DNA from: Pseudomonas arsenicoxydans
Lineage (GTDB): Bacteria > Pseudomonadota > Gammaproteobacteria > Pseudomonadales > Pseudomonadaceae
Reading direction: 5' to 3'
DNA length: 64,000 bases
Assembly: GCF_006438915.1 (NCBI RefSeq)
Contig: NZ_RCZE01000001.1
Coordinates: 654,658 to 718,657 of the forward strand
The position numbers and the translations under genes are program-made. Positions within the stretch are counted from its first letter, which is position 1. The number at the start of each line of letters is the position of its first letter. The notes below the pieces were generated by a model, which made no database searches, was not told the DNA's origin, and saw only the letters and a list, made by a program, of their open reading frames with translations. Positions 63,953 through 64,000 of this stretch are shown here, piece by piece.

Positions 63953-64000
63953 TCGCCTCCCGCTACCGAGTGATCGGAAGCGCAAGTGGTTGAAGTTGTT

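Overview
This window is a chromosomal segment of a Pseudomonas of the fluorescens group. Three things point there: high-GC coding sequence, gene order that I recall from P. aeruginosa PAO1 (an ampDh2-dgcH-dsbA-cc4-engB-polA-thrB-znu-metNIQ block, then the caa3 oxidase block, then trpI-trpBA), and paired REP repeats with a GTGGGAGCGGGCTTGCTCGC core, which are typical of P. fluorescens genomes. Most of the window is conserved core sequence. I see no phage, insertion sequence, CRISPR array or tRNA. All family assignments rest on motifs and remembered synteny, without database searches.

Layout. 1-7 kb (minus strand): a truncated CSS-motif/EAL c-di-GMP phosphodiesterase, a lipoprotein amidase (AmpDh2-like), a GGDEF diguanylate cyclase, an EEP-family nuclease/phosphatase, DsbA, and cytochromes c4 and c5. 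7-11 kb: EngB and PolA, with a probable ErsA-type sRNA between them. 11-16 kb: a DUF2782 protein, ThrB, the zinc-uptake locus znuA / zur-znuC-znuB and a lipoprotein. 16-21 kb: a large catalase (KatE) and the methionine importer MetNIQ. 21-30 kb: a complete caa3-type cytochrome c oxidase locus with its assembly factors (CoxB, CoxA, Cox11, CoxIII, SURF1, heme A synthase, heme O synthase, SCO), containing one small opposite-strand membrane protein and one REP-like repeat.

30-43 kb: an unknown protein, a SulP transporter with a beta-carbonic anhydrase, an SOS-box-controlled radical SAM protein, a small accessory-looking insert (a dockerin-like orphan, a TpbA-like periplasmic phosphatase and a second M3 oligopeptidase), YheV, PrlC, a gamma-carbonic anhydrase homologue, a HAD phosphatase and a putative aminopeptidase. 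43-48 kb: small envelope proteins (two paralogous lipoproteins, two DUF1161 proteins), OsmC, a luciferase-like monooxygenase, dodecin and a DUF883 membrane protein. 47-50 kb: trpI divergent from trpBA.

50-55 kb is the least understood part. It holds a His/Asp-rich RcnB/CigR-like protein, a DUF4105 envelope protein coupled to three tandem DUF2388 secreted proteins, and two DUF1127 genes. Upstream of the DUF1127 genes lies an unusual cluster of CTGTA/TACAG and GTACTGG sites. 55-64 kb: an acetyl-CoA hydrolase/CoA-transferase, the three-gene proton-translocating transhydrogenase pntAA-pntAB-pntB, and the glutarate-catabolism locus (a GcdR-like regulator divergent from gcdH and a CaiB-type CoA transferase). 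The window ends in tandem strong promoters that look like the leader of a ribosomal RNA operon starting just beyond position 64000.
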